Shown: piece after piece, positions 43,652-53,239 of the stretch
Position numbering within the stretch: position 1 is the first letter of the stretch
Layout of the letters: each line of letters begins with the position of its first letter
Source of the DNA: Oxalobacteraceae bacterium
Lineage (GTDB): Bacteria; Pseudomonadota; Gammaproteobacteria; Burkholderiales; Burkholderiaceae_D
Length of the DNA stretch: 64,000 bases
Assembly: GCA_013284265.1 (NCBI GenBank)
Contig: JABTBR010000024.1
Span: 1 to 64,000, forward strand
Reading direction: 5' to 3'
Made by a program: the position numbers and the translations under genes
Notes under the pieces: generated by a model
What the model was told of the DNA's origin: nothing
Seen by the model: the letters and a program-made list of their open reading frames with translations, nothing else
Databases searched by the model: none

Positions 43652-44851
43652 ATGAAGCTTTCCCGCCTGCTGATGCCCCTGGTCCTTGCCTTAGCCCTGC
43701 CGCTCGCCCATGCCGCACCGATCACGGTCGTCAACGGCCAGTTCGTGAAGGATGGCAAACCGTTCTACGGCGTCGGCGTCAATTATTTCGACGGCTTCAC
43801 CCGCTATGCCGGCAGCAGCAGGGACTTGACCTGGAAAAAAGGCCTGGCCACGCTGAACCAGTACAAGATTCCCTTCATCCGCATCAACACCTTCGGTTTC
43901 TGGACCGCCGATTTCCAGAAGAACTATCTGAACGACAAGGCGGCCTTCTATGCCCGCCTGGACGCGTTCATGAACGAAGCCAAAGCCCAGAACGTGGGCG
44001 TGGTGCTCGATCTGTTCTGGAACTACACCATGTTCGTCGACCTGAACAACGAAAAGATGAAAGCCTGGGGCCAGCAGAACAGCGCGACCCGCAAAATGAT
44101 GCGCGCGCTGACGACCGAAATCGTCACCCGCTACAAGGGCCATCCGGCGCTGTGGGGCTGGGAATTCTCCAACGAGGCCAATAGCTATATGGACCTGCCC
44201 GAGGCCAACAATAACCACCAGTACCTGCCGCCCAAGCAGTTCAATACCAAGTCGACCCGCGATGCCAGCGACAACTTCGACAAGTCCGTGATCATCAGCG
44301 CACTGGCCGACTTCGCCAAGACGACCCGCATCATCGATCCGAAGACGCCGATTTTCAGTGGCCATAACGCGACCCGCTCGACCGCTTACCATCTGCAGAA
44401 CAACAAGAACTGGGTCCAGGACAGCGGCACCCAGTTCGGTGAAATGGTCAGCCGCGACAACGTCGCCCCGGTCAGCGGCGTCAAGCCCGACGTCGACACC
44501 CTGACCATGCACATCTATCCGAACTACGAAGGTACTTTCTTCAACAGCAAGACCGGCAGTAAATTCGGCGACATCCTGACCCAGACCATGGCCCGCTCCA
44601 AGCTCGACAAGCGCCCCTTCTTCCTGGGTGAGTTCGGCGTCGATGAAAAAATACTCGGCAAGGAAGCGGCCAAGGCCAAGTTCGTCGAGATGACCGACGC
44701 CATCATGGCCAACCGGGTCCCGATGTCGGCCCTGTGGGTATTTGACTTCGCCTACCAGGAAGGCACCTACAACGTCACCAGCACCAACAGCCGGTCCTAT
44801 CAGCTCGACAAGCTCAAGCAGATGAACATCACCATGAGCAGCTGGAAGTAA
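43652..44851 (+). CDS. Secreted GH5-like glycoside hydrolase (mannanase/cellulase fold)
   Basis: 399 residues. Signal peptide (1-21, LAHA), then a TIM barrel. The acid/base Glu175 in WEFSNEANS and the nucleophile Glu327 in FLGEFGVDE match GH5. Other conserved parts: YGVGVNYFDGF, IRINTFGFW and HIYPNYEG. A GAGGAG ribosome-binding site lies 6 nt before the ATG. It is the only plus-strand gene in 25 kb of polysaccharide genes, divergent from rfbB, so it may trim or release the exopolysaccharide. Confidence 0.87.
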   Translation: MKLSRLLMPLVLALALPLAHAAPITVVNGQFVKDGKPFYGVGVNYFDGFTRYAGSSRDLTWKKGLATLNQYKIPFIRINTFGFWTADFQKNYLNDKAAFYARLDAFMNEAKAQNVGVVLDLFWNYTMFVDLNNEKMKAWGQQNSATRKMMRALTTEIVTRYKGHPALWGWEFSNEANSYMDLPEANNNHQYLPPKQFNTKSTRDASDNFDKSVIISALADFAKTTRIIDPKTPIFSGHNATRSTAYHLQNNKNWVQDSGTQFGEMVSRDNVAPVSGVKPDVDTLTMHIYPNYEGTFFNSKTGSKFGDILTQTMARSKLDKRPFFLGEFGVDEKILGKEAAKAKFVEMTDAIMANRVPMSALWVFDFAYQEGTYNVTSTNSRSYQLDKLKQMNITMSSWK

Positions 44852-44868
44852 CTCTCCCGCCCGCCATA

Positions 44869-44914
44869 AAAAAACCGCAGCGCCGGCTCGATGCCCGCGC
44901 TGCGGTTTTTTTTA
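44869..44914. terminator. Bidirectional terminator between GH5-like gene and eps operon end
   Basis: AAAAACCGCAGCG / CGCTGCGGTTTTTTTT around a 13-nt loop. It serves the plus-strand GH5-like gene and the minus-strand glycosyltransferase gene. Confidence 0.9.
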
Positions 44915-44960
44915 TCCGGAGCGCCAGCGCCGCGGCGCCGCCCGCCCCCGGGCACCGGCC

Positions 44961-46181
44961 TCAGACCGGCGCGGCGACGCCCTGCTGCATGACGCGCATG
45001 GCCTCGGCGATGGCTTGCACCGAAAACAGCTGGCGTCCCCGCAGCCGCGCCGCCTGGTCGATGCGCGGCTGGCCCAGCAAGCCGGCGATGCCCTCGGCGA
45101 AGGCTTGCGGCCCCTCGGCCACATGGCACAGCGCCTGCAGCTCGGGCAGCAGCCCGGCCACCCCCTGGCGGCTGCTGACGATGGGACGCTCGGTCATCAG
45201 CATGTCGAGCGTCTTGACATTGACACCGCTGCCCGACAGTACCGGATTGAGCAGCACGCGCGCGCTGGCCATCAGGCCGGGCGCATCCTTGACATTGGCC
45301 AGCAGGCGCAGGCGGCTGTCGCCGGCCACCAGCGCGCGCACCTCGTCAGACGGTGCCGAGCCGGCGATCGTCAGCGCCACCTCGGGCCGCTCGCGCCACA
45401 CCAGCGGCATCACCTGCTCGACCAGCCAGCGTACCCCACGCACATTATTGGGCGCATGCAGATTGCCCAGGAATAGCAGTTCAGGACCGTCGGCCGCCGG
45501 CGCCGGCTGACCCGGCGCGTCGAAGGCCGCTTCCGGCAGCGGCGGCAGCCAGGCATTGTTGGCGATGCCGCGGGCGCGCCAGAACACGATGTCGTCGGCC
45601 GAAATATCGAAACAGACCTGGGCCGCACGCATCATGTCCTGCTCGAAGCGTTCCAGGTGCCAGCGCGCCAGGTTCAAGCCCAGGCGCTTGCGCCAGTGGG
45701 TCGCGGCGGCGGCCTGGCCGGCGAAATAGCGGTGCTCGATATTGTGCGAGCGATAGAACATCGGCACCCGCAGCGCGGCGCAGGCGGCGCGCGCGAACGC
45801 GCCGCCGTAGGGCGAGTCGAGCAGCACGGCCTGGGCGCCGAAGGCGCGCAAGCGGGCAATGACGGCGTCGGCGTCGGCGCGCGCCAGGGTACGCGCGGCC
45901 GCGTGCGAGGGCAGGCCGCCAAGCATGCGCGCCAGCCGCGTCAGGTTCGGTAGCAGGCCGGGCCGCTTGACCGTCAGCTGCAGGCCGGCCACGATCTGGT
46001 GCACCGCGGCCAGTTGCTCGGCGGTGGGCTGGTCGCCCTGCTCGCACCAGCACACCAGGTAAATCTGGCAGCCCAGCGCATGCAGCGCGCGCAGGCGGCG
46101 CCACACATCGGCGCGGCCGCCATGGTTGGGCGGAAAGGGAAACTCCTGGGCGACGACGACCAGGCGTAGGGGTTCACTCAT
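44961..46181 (-). CDS. Glycosyltransferase, GT4-like (GT-B fold)
   Basis: 406 residues. N-terminal VVVAQEFPFPPNHGGRADVWRRLRAL, a membrane-free GT-B protein with a C-terminal half containing LLFLGNLHAPNNVRGVRWLVEQVMP, GSAPSDEVRAL and the donor-site region SGSGVNVKTLDMLMTERPIVSS (pattern of family 4). It would add one sugar of the repeat unit. Last gene of the eps operon, 3 bp after the GT2 gene. Confidence 0.88.
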   Translation of the reverse strand: MSEPLRLVVVAQEFPFPPNHGGRADVWRRLRALHALGCQIYLVCWCEQGDQPTAEQLAAVHQIVAGLQLTVKRPGLLPNLTRLARMLGGLPSHAAARTLARADADAVIARLRAFGAQAVLLDSPYGGAFARAACAALRVPMFYRSHNIEHRYFAGQAAAATHWRKRLGLNLARWHLERFEQDMMRAAQVCFDISADDIVFWRARGIANNAWLPPLPEAAFDAPGQPAPAADGPELLFLGNLHAPNNVRGVRWLVEQVMPLVWRERPEVALTIAGSAPSDEVRALVAGDSRLRLLANVKDAPGLMASARVLLNPVLSGSGVNVKTLDMLMTERPIVSSRQGVAGLLPELQALCHVAEGPQAFAEGIAGLLGQPRIDQAARLRGRQLFSVQAIAEAMRVMQQGVAAPV

Positions 46182-46184
46182 GGA

Positions 46185-47165
46185 CTAATTCCTTGTTGGC
46201 GCGAAGAAGGCGCCTGCGCCGCGCAAGCCGGCCCAGGCCTGTTTGGTCTGGCCCTTCAGCGCAAACTTCAGGATATCCCACAGGCAGTACGGAATCACGC
46301 TGAGCAGGCGCAGCGGGTAGAAGCGCCGGGTAAACAACAGGCGGTTACGGAACAGGTAATACACCGAGATGGCCGAACCGCCCGAGGCCGAGGTGCCGAT
46401 GGTGGCCCCCTCCTTGTGGTAGACCACGGAAGCGGGCGCATAGCCGAGGCGGAAGCGCCCGGCGCCGCGCATGGCCCAGTCGATCTCCTCGTAGTACAGG
46501 AAATAATCCTCGCGCATCAGGCCGACCTGCTCGACGAAGGCGCGGCTGACCAGCATGGCCGCGCCGACCGCGTAGGACATCTGGGTTTCCACCGCCTCGG
46601 GGGCGGCGGGCACGGCATCGCGGCCGATGAAGGCGCCGATATGGCGCGAGGTGCCACGTGCCGGCGAATAGCTGGCACCGCCGAGTGCCTGCACCATCGC
46701 GCGCTCATGGTAATACACCAGGGTCGAGCCGCAGATGCCGATGGCCGGGTCGGCGCGCATCCGCGCCACCGCCTGGGCCAGTGCGTCCGGTTCGATCGTG
46801 GTGTCGTTGTTGAGCAGCCAGACATACTCGCAGGCCGGATCTTCCAGCGCCAGGCGGATGCCGGGATTGTTGCCGCCGGCAAAGCCGAGGTTGCCGCTAT
46901 TGCGCAGCAACACCAGCTTGCGCAGCGAGTCCGACAGCGCCGCCGTCTCGCAGCGGCCCGGCTGCTCCAGCAGCCAGGGCATGGCACCCGGCTGGCGCCG
47001 CACCCAGTCCTGCATCTGTTCGAAGGAGCCGTCGGAGGAGGCGTTGTCGCACACCACCACCGTCATCGCCACGCCCTGCACCCGCAGCAGGCTGTCGAGG
47101 CATTCGAGGGTGTCGCGCCAGCCGTTCCAGTTCAGCAGCACGACCGTCACATGCGGCGCGCTCAT
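46185..47165 (-). CDS. Glycosyltransferase, GT2 family (rhamnosyltransferase-like)
   Basis: 326 residues from MSAPHVTVVLLNWNG. GT-A fold with VVCDNASSDGS, LRNSGNLGFAGGNN and the metal site WLLNNDTTIEPDAL. The layout resembles WbbL-type rhamnosyltransferases, which would suit the dTDP-rhamnose branch of the rfb operon, but the donor is inferred. 4-bp overlap with the polymerase gene upstream. Confidence 0.88.
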   Translation of the reverse strand: MSAPHVTVVLLNWNGWRDTLECLDSLLRVQGVAMTVVVCDNASSDGSFEQMQDWVRRQPGAMPWLLEQPGRCETAALSDSLRKLVLLRNSGNLGFAGGNNPGIRLALEDPACEYVWLLNNDTTIEPDALAQAVARMRADPAIGICGSTLVYYHERAMVQALGGASYSPARGTSRHIGAFIGRDAVPAAPEAVETQMSYAVGAAMLVSRAFVEQVGLMREDYFLYYEEIDWAMRGAGRFRLGYAPASVVYHKEGATIGTSASGGSAISVYYLFRNRLLFTRRFYPLRLLSVIPYCLWDILKFALKGQTKQAWAGLRGAGAFFAPTRN

Positions 47166-48700
47166 CGCTGCACCGCCGCGGCCAGTGCGCGGCCGGCGTC
47201 GGCCTTGACTTGCGCCGCCGCCGTCTCGCGCACCCGGCTCTCCTTGCGCGAGGCGGCCACCGCCGCCATGCACAAGGCCATCAGCAGCATATTCGACGAG
47301 GTACCCACACCGATCGAGGTCACCAGCACCGACACCATGGCCGCCCCGAAGGCGGGCAGGTAGTAGCGGCTGTCGGCGACCGAGCGGGAAAACTCGCGCA
47401 TCACCACCACGATGGAGGTCGACACCATCAGCAGGAACAGCACCGCGCCCGGCCAGCCGGCCTGCAGCAGCACGTCGATATAATAGACGTCCATGGTCAG
47501 CACGCCGCCGCCGCCGATCACGCCGGCGATGCCATTGGCCGCGCCCTGGCCAAAGCCCATCAGCGGACTGTCGCCGATGGCGCGCATCGCGGTATGCATC
47601 TGGAATACCCGCACCAGCGAGCTGCTGTGCTCGACGCTGGACTTGCCCAGCACCAGTTGCTCGCCGAAGCCATACACAAAACTGAACAGCACCAGCACCA
47701 CCGGGACCGCGGCCAGTGCGAAGCCGCGGTATTTACGCGACGACACCACGATGCGCACCCACAGGAAGCCGAGCAGGATGGCGCCGGACACGGCCAGCGC
47801 GAGCAGGCCCGAACGCGAGCCCGATTTATACACACCCAACAGTATCAAGGGCAGCGTCACCAGCGCGATCAGGCGCCACAGGCGGTTCTTGTCGAGCAGC
47901 GCGGCGATGAACACGATGGGGGCCGCGCCGCCCAGATATTGGCCGAACACGACCGGATGGGAAAACACCGACTGGGCCCGGAAGGCGCCGCCGCGGATCT
48001 TTTCGCCGATGATACTGGCCACGGCCGAACCGCTCTCGCCGGCATCGGCCACGCCGGCCAGCGGCGCGAAGCGGTTCTTGCCCTCGATGGCCTCGAGCAG
48101 GCCGGCGCCCGCCACGAACAGGGTGCAGCCGACCACGATCCTGGCCAGGCCCTGGATACCGTCGCCGCGCTGGCACAGGATCAGCGCGTAGAAGAACACC
48201 CCATAGGTAAACACCAGTTCGCGCAGCATGCCGACATTGCCGGCCACCGGGTTTTTCGAGGCCGCCGTGCAAATGAAGCGCCACACGATCCAGGTCCCGA
48301 ACAACACCATGGGCCAGCGGATCTCGCGCAGCACCGCGAAATGCTGGGCATAGAAGCCGCGCCGGTAAATCATGCAAAACCCGAGCAGCACCAGGCCGAA
48401 ACTGACCGACAGCGTAAACGGATTGACCTTGGGCAGGCCGCCGGCCGAGAAGAACACATAGGGCGGCCAGGCGATACTCATCATCACCACGAAACTGCTG
48501 AGGGTATCGAGCCAGGCTTCGCGCGTCTCGCCACGGGCGCGGTGGCGGAAGCCCCAGGCCACCAGCAGGGCGAACACGCCGAAGATGACCACGCCGAAAC
48601 GGGCGATCACGCCCGGCGGCGCCACCGCTGCCACCAGTCCCATAAAGACGGCGGTCAGCAGCACACCGCTACCGATCAGTAGGAGTCGCAGGATTTTCAT
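47162..48700 (-). CDS. O-antigen ligase / Wzy-like polysaccharide polymerase
   Basis: 512 residues with about 12 membrane helices. The large loop between helices contains HPVVFGQYLGGAAPIVF and YKSGSRSGLLALAVSG, the Wzy_C pattern of O-antigen ligase/polymerase proteins, and MGFGQGAANG. It probably polymerises repeat units at the periplasmic face. 3 bp after the pyruvyl transferase gene. Confidence 0.83.
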   Translation of the reverse strand: MKILRLLLIGSGVLLTAVFMGLVAAVAPPGVIARFGVVIFGVFALLVAWGFRHRARGETREAWLDTLSSFVVMMSIAWPPYVFFSAGGLPKVNPFTLSVSFGLVLLGFCMIYRRGFYAQHFAVLREIRWPMVLFGTWIVWRFICTAASKNPVAGNVGMLRELVFTYGVFFYALILCQRGDGIQGLARIVVGCTLFVAGAGLLEAIEGKNRFAPLAGVADAGESGSAVASIIGEKIRGGAFRAQSVFSHPVVFGQYLGGAAPIVFIAALLDKNRLWRLIALVTLPLILLGVYKSGSRSGLLALAVSGAILLGFLWVRIVVSSRKYRGFALAAVPVVLVLFSFVYGFGEQLVLGKSSVEHSSSLVRVFQMHTAMRAIGDSPLMGFGQGAANGIAGVIGGGGVLTMDVYYIDVLLQAGWPGAVLFLLMVSTSIVVVMREFSRSVADSRYYLPAFGAAMVSVLVTSIGVGTSSNMLLMALCMAAVAASRKESRVRETAAAQVKADAGRALAAAVQR

Positions 48701-48703
48701 GGT

Positions 48704-49963
48704 TCAGGTGCCGCTCAGTTCGGTCACGGCAGGCTGGCCGGCGCGCGCGCCCTGTTTGCCGCGCAGGAACTCGCGCAGCACGCCCTCGTACTGGCCCAGG
48801 CGCCGTTCGACATCGCCCAGCGCCGTCTGCACCCGCGCCTGCAGCGCCACCCGGCCGTGGAAACCGGCCACGATGCGCGCGACCACGGCACGGTCGTCGT
48901 CCTTCTTGCAGTCGGCGATCTCGTCGTAGCCGAGCGTGCCGAACAGGCCGTTGAACTTGCGGCTATAGGCCATCGGCACCACCGCCACCGCCGCCGAGAA
49001 GGCCGCGATGCAGGCATGCATGCGCGCACCGGTGAAAAAATCCATGCCGGAAATATACGACTTCGCCTCGCTCGGCCGGGCAAACACCGGCGCGACGATC
49101 ACGCCGGGGAATTCCTTTTGCAGGCTCAGCGAACGGGCATAGTCGTCCTCGGCCGGCATATGCGGCTCGATCACATGCGACACCAGATGCACTTCGACAT
49201 TGTCGATGGCGCTGAAAGTCTTGATCAGTTCGCGCATCACGGCCGGATAATCGATGGTCAGGCCGAACTGGTTGCCGCCATGGTAGCCGCCGTTAAACAG
49301 CAGGCCCGAGACGTTGATGCCGACCCGGATCTTGCCGTTCTGCGGGAACTGGCGGCGCGCGAACGGCAGCCGGAAGGCCACATCGATCGCTTCGCTGATA
49401 TTGCCCTGCACGCCGAGCTGGCGCAGGTAGTCGCTCGAGAGCTTGTCGCGCGCGAACACGCGCAGGCAGCGCTTCATCACCTGGCGCGCCAATACCTGGG
49501 CGGCGGCGCCGTCGAAGGGGCCGATGGTCTGCGGCGCCAGCACCAGCGGCACGCCGCTGCTGCAGACGATGTTCTTGCTCAGCCAGTAGAAGAAGAAGCG
49601 CTTGAAGCCATAGATGTCGGCGAAGCTGTCGCCCTCGCCGATGTCGATGACCAGGTCGCAGCGCTTGACGTGGCGGCGAAATTCGCCGCGCAGGATGCGC
49701 GCGCGCTGCGCCTCGAGCTTGTGCCCGCCGGCCTCCAGTTCGGCCGCCAGCGCCGGCAGCGATTGCGCGCTGGTGCCCAGCACCAGGAAATGCACGCGCA
49801 GGCCCAGCTCCTCGGCCACGCCGCGGATGATCGCGATATTCGACTCCGTCAGCGCCCCCACCCCCAAATTGCCCGAAGACAAGGAGTGCCACAACAATCC
49901 CACGGTCACCATCATTTCATTCTTCCTTTCCAGGCCACGCTGTTGATTTGCCATTTGGCTCAT
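48704..49963 (-). CDS. Polysaccharide pyruvyl transferase family protein
   Basis: 419 residues from MSQMANQQRG, the ATG preceded by GGGAGA at 7 nt and overlapping the previous stop by 4 bp. LLWHSLSSGNLGVGALTESN at the N-terminus and APQTIGPFDG, HACIAAFSAAVAVVPMAYSRKFNGLF further on define the family, which transfers pyruvate from PEP to hexoses in exopolysaccharides. It is paired with the F420-hydrogenase-beta-like gene, a pairing often seen in such loci. Confidence 0.88.
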   Translation of the reverse strand: MSQMANQQRGLERKNEMMVTVGLLWHSLSSGNLGVGALTESNIAIIRGVAEELGLRVHFLVLGTSAQSLPALAAELEAGGHKLEAQRARILRGEFRRHVKRCDLVIDIGEGDSFADIYGFKRFFFYWLSKNIVCSSGVPLVLAPQTIGPFDGAAAQVLARQVMKRCLRVFARDKLSSDYLRQLGVQGNISEAIDVAFRLPFARRQFPQNGKIRVGINVSGLLFNGGYHGGNQFGLTIDYPAVMRELIKTFSAIDNVEVHLVSHVIEPHMPAEDDYARSLSLQKEFPGVIVAPVFARPSEAKSYISGMDFFTGARMHACIAAFSAAVAVVPMAYSRKFNGLFGTLGYDEIADCKKDDDRAVVARIVAGFHGRVALQARVQTALGDVERRLGQYEGVLREFLRGKQGARAGQPAVTELSGT

Positions 49964-51195
49964 TGTGTTTCTCCCTTGGCGCGGCGCCAGGTTCCCCAGG
50001 CGCTTTTCAGCCACAGCAGCGGTACCGCCCCCAGCGAAGCCTTGACCAGGCCCAGGCGGCGGTAGCGCGGCGCCCTGCCCTGCGCCAGCCGGGTCGCCAG
50101 CACCCGGCCCAGCACCATCCGTTTGCGGTCGACCTGGTAGGGCTGCATCTTGGCGATCTCGCCAACGTCGAGCTCGGCGGCCTCGATCACCTGCAGCGCC
50201 ATCGCCTCGCGCACCAGGGCTTCGCCGGCCGCGGTGCGTGACAGGATCAGGCTGCGTCCGTCGCGTTCGGTGAAATCGGGATACCCATCCTTGCCATACC
50301 AGGCGTCGGCGCACACCACGTCGGCGAACTCGCCGGTGCCGTCCGGGCAGATCTTGCAGCGGAACTGCAGATGCTTGTTCAGGATCGTGCCCCAGGACGA
50401 GTTGTAATCCATCTCGAACACCTGGCCATCGTCCTGCACCACCCGGGTCATGCCGGGCCAGCCGTCGCCGCGATAGCGGAAGCTGACCAGCTTGCTCTCG
50501 TCGGCGCCCAGCTTGGCGATCACCGCGTGGGTGCCCTTGATGCTGGGCACGCCGGCGCACATGAAGGACAGCATGAACGGCACCTGGCGGTCGACCGCCG
50601 GCTCGATGCGCGCATACTGGCGCAGCGCCGCCACGTCGCAGGGCTTGCCGACGAAGGCGAAGCGCTTGCCCATGGCCAGCAGCTCGCGCAGGCTGCGCAG
50701 CGGCGCCGACGGCGCGTAGCGCGAACCGGCCGCGCGCAGCACGTCGGCGCGCGTATAGCTCAGCTGCAGTTCATTGGCCAGCGGGTCGCTCAGGCCGGTG
50801 GCGATCTGGGCCACGAAATCGACCTTGCCGGACGCGAGCAGATGGCACAGGATGGCCGAAATCCCGCCGCCCGAGGAACCCTGGCGGCGCACTTCCGGAT
50901 CGAGCGCATGGCCGCTGCGCACCCCGTGCAGGGGCCCCCACAGCGGATGGTGGCTGGCGGACTCGGCGGGCAGATGCTCGATCTTGATGGCCGGGCAGGC
51001 CGCCGCGACACGCTGCTCGACGGCCGGCGTGAGCGGGATCAGCACCTGCGGGCGCAGATAGCCCGAGGCATTGTATTCGGTGCGGATGGCACCGGGCGGA
51101 GCAATCGCCTCGCACAGGCCGCAACCGGTGCAGAGGCCCTTGCTCTTGATGGTATCGATCAAGCCCGCGGGCTTGCTTAGCGTTATGTCAGTCAT
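49960..51195 (-). CDS. Coenzyme F420 hydrogenase/dehydrogenase beta-subunit family protein (polysaccharide locus type)
   Basis: 411 residues. N-terminal ferredoxin-like motif CTGCGLCEAIAP has three of the usual four cysteines (Ala takes the place of the fourth). The FrhB-type domain follows (RQGSSGGGISAIL, FVGKPCDVAAL, SFMCAG), then CKICPDGTGEFADVVCADAW. The organism does not need F420 for this family; members occur beside pyruvyl transferases in capsule and EPS clusters, with unproven redox or pyruvylation roles. The start MTDITLSKPA is the first ATG. Confidence 0.85.
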   Translation of the reverse strand: MTDITLSKPAGLIDTIKSKGLCTGCGLCEAIAPPGAIRTEYNASGYLRPQVLIPLTPAVEQRVAAACPAIKIEHLPAESASHHPLWGPLHGVRSGHALDPEVRRQGSSGGGISAILCHLLASGKVDFVAQIATGLSDPLANELQLSYTRADVLRAAGSRYAPSAPLRSLRELLAMGKRFAFVGKPCDVAALRQYARIEPAVDRQVPFMLSFMCAGVPSIKGTHAVIAKLGADESKLVSFRYRGDGWPGMTRVVQDDGQVFEMDYNSSWGTILNKHLQFRCKICPDGTGEFADVVCADAWYGKDGYPDFTERDGRSLILSRTAAGEALVREAMALQVIEAAELDVGEIAKMQPYQVDRKRMVLGRVLATRLAQGRAPRYRRLGLVKASLGAVPLLWLKSAWGTWRRAKGETQ

Positions 51196-51214
51196 CTCAG
51201 AGTACGCGCTTTGT

Positions 51215-52480
51215 TCAGGTCAGGTGCAAAAAAGGAAGGAACATCACGCCGCCCAGCGCCGTCAGCGCGCCATTGGCCAGCGTCGGACGCACCAGCCGCA
51301 AGGAAGCCGCCAGATAGGCCATGGCCAGCGCGAAATTACCCAGGGTCATGGCAATCAGCCAGCCCTGGTTGCCGTAGCGCGGCACCAGCAGCGCCGCCGC
51401 GCCCAGGATCAGCAGCCAGTGGCCCACATTGGCCTTGGCGCGGAAGCCCTGCTGGCCGGCCGAGGTCAGCATGATGCCAAACGAGGACGCCAGGAAGCGC
51501 ACGAAAAACAGTAAACCAAACCATGGCAGCAAGGGCGCCAGCGCGGCAAAGCCGGGGCCGAACAGCAGCGCCGTGATGGGCTTGGCGCCCAGTGCGAGCA
51601 CCATGCCGAAGCCCAGGCCCATCGCCAGGAACACGCTTTGCAAGCGCTGGCCCTCGCGCTGGCGCAGCACCGGGTCGCCGGTGACGGCGGCCAGGCGCGG
51701 AATGAACACATTGGCCAGCACATTCGAGGCCTGGCTGCCGCCTAGCACCAGGCGCATGCCGGCCTGGTGCAGGCCGACGGCGAGCGGCGACAGGAACAGC
51801 CCCAGCACCACGCTATCGATCTGGCCAAACAGGCTTTGCAGCGCGAAGTCCAGCGCATACGCCAGCGCCTCGCGCAGCCTGGCCCAGGCCCGCGCCAGCG
51901 GGGCCGGCCGCAGCCCGGCGAAATAGCTGCTCTGGCTGCTCCAGGTCATCAGCAGTACCAGCAGGCGCGAACCGAAGAAGGCCAGCGCGGCCGCCAGCAC
52001 CGTCGGCACATACCAGACCGCGCCGATGACGACGCCGAACTGCAGCGCCGCGGCCACCGTGGCGATCCGTGTCTCGGCCGCGTAGCGGTTGGTGGCGCGG
52101 TAGCCGACGTTGAGGAAATCGGTCATCGAGTCGGCCAGCAGCGCCGCCATCAGCGCCAGGAACACCCAGCGCACCGCGGCCTCTATCCACCACAGGCTGA
52201 GCAGGGTGCCGCCGAACAGCAGGGCCGACACCAGGAACTTGGCCGACAGCACCTCGCCCATCACGGTGCGCGCCTGCTCCGGGCGCGCACCGATCTCGCG
52301 CAGCACGAAGGGCGTGAAACCATAGTTGGCCAGCATGCACAGCAGGCCAGCCACCGACAGCCAGAACATGAACAGACCGAAGGCGTTCGGCCCCAGCAGA
52401 CGCGCCATCAGCGCGAAGGTCAGCAAGCCGAACACCAGGCGCACCGCCGTGCTCGCGCCCATGAACAACACATTCTTCAT
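51215..52480 (-). CDS. Wzx-type oligosaccharide flippase
   Basis: 421 residues, about 12-14 membrane helices, MOP superfamily. N-terminal LVFGLLTFALMARLLGPNAFGLF and a conserved FFGSRLLVLL segment. It flips the lipid-linked repeat unit across the inner membrane. Start taken at the ATG of MKNVLF; a GTG at 52489 is also possible. Lies 43 bp after the EpsI gene. Confidence 0.9.
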   Translation of the reverse strand: MKNVLFMGASTAVRLVFGLLTFALMARLLGPNAFGLFMFWLSVAGLLCMLANYGFTPFVLREIGARPEQARTVMGEVLSAKFLVSALLFGGTLLSLWWIEAAVRWVFLALMAALLADSMTDFLNVGYRATNRYAAETRIATVAAALQFGVVIGAVWYVPTVLAAALAFFGSRLLVLLMTWSSQSSYFAGLRPAPLARAWARLREALAYALDFALQSLFGQIDSVVLGLFLSPLAVGLHQAGMRLVLGGSQASNVLANVFIPRLAAVTGDPVLRQREGQRLQSVFLAMGLGFGMVLALGAKPITALLFGPGFAALAPLLPWFGLLFFVRFLASSFGIMLTSAGQQGFRAKANVGHWLLILGAAALLVPRYGNQGWLIAMTLGNFALAMAYLAASLRLVRPTLANGALTALGGVMFLPFLHLT

Positions 52481-52523
52481 ACCCGCCACTGCTCCCGCCC
52501 CGTGCCAGTCAGGCCAGCGGCCA

Positions 52524-53207
52524 TCAACCCGGCAACCCGATAAAGCGCGCCCGCGCCTGCGCCGGCAGCGCGTCGACGATCTGACGCACGAAGCGCTCCT
52601 GCAGCGCGAAGGCGCCGCCGGTGTCGCTGCCGAGCGAGGAAACGCGGAAGATCAGGCCATCCGGAATCTCGCCGCGGAAGCCGTAGCTGAGCTGGGCCAG
52701 CTTGGTATCGTAGCCGCCCAGTACCACCTTCTCGGCCATCGTGGTCCAGTAGGTGACCGGCTCGCGGCGCGCCCCGAGCGCGGTCGACAGGCGCTTGACC
52801 GCCAGCGGTCCAAAGCTGGTCTGCAGCGTGCCCTTGACGGCCGAATACAGATTGAAACCCTGGGCCGGATAGCATACTTCCGGATAGTGCAGCTGCAGGC
52901 CGCTGGTCTGGTCGGCGCCATAGGCGATCGACAGCATGACCCGTTCGCCGGCCCGGTTGACATAGGTGCGCGACAGGGTCTGGGTATAGATCTTGGCCAG
53001 CTCGCGCTCGGTTTCGGGATTGATCACCATGGCGCCGGTGTTCTTTTCCTCTTCCCACTCGCCGAAGCGGGTGGGAATGGTGTGTTCCAGGTCCAGCGGC
53101 GCGCGCACCTCGGACAGGTGCACGGTGGGCGTCATCACCCGCGTCACGGCGGCCGACGACAGCATCAGGGTACCTAGCAACAGACTGACCGCGAGCGGCT
53201 TATTCAT
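52524..53207 (-). CDS. epsI: Exosortase B-associated protein EpsI
   Basis: 227 residues with one N-terminal membrane or signal segment. The motif LHYPEVCYPAQGF (H-x-PE-x-CYP-x-x-G) and YWTTMAEKVV are signatures of EpsI proteins, which accompany exosortases, either separately or fused to them. It lies 32 bp after xrtB. Precise role unknown; likely membrane-associated and periplasmic. Confidence 0.93.
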   Translation of the reverse strand: MNKPLAVSLLLGTLMLSSAAVTRVMTPTVHLSEVRAPLDLEHTIPTRFGEWEEEKNTGAMVINPETERELAKIYTQTLSRTYVNRAGERVMLSIAYGADQTSGLQLHYPEVCYPAQGFNLYSAVKGTLQTSFGPLAVKRLSTALGARREPVTYWTTMAEKVVLGGYDTKLAQLSYGFRGEIPDGLIFRVSSLGSDTGGAFALQERFVRQIVDALPAQARARFIGLPG

Positions 53208-53239
53208 AAATTACCTTGCAACAAAATGAAGACGGGGAC

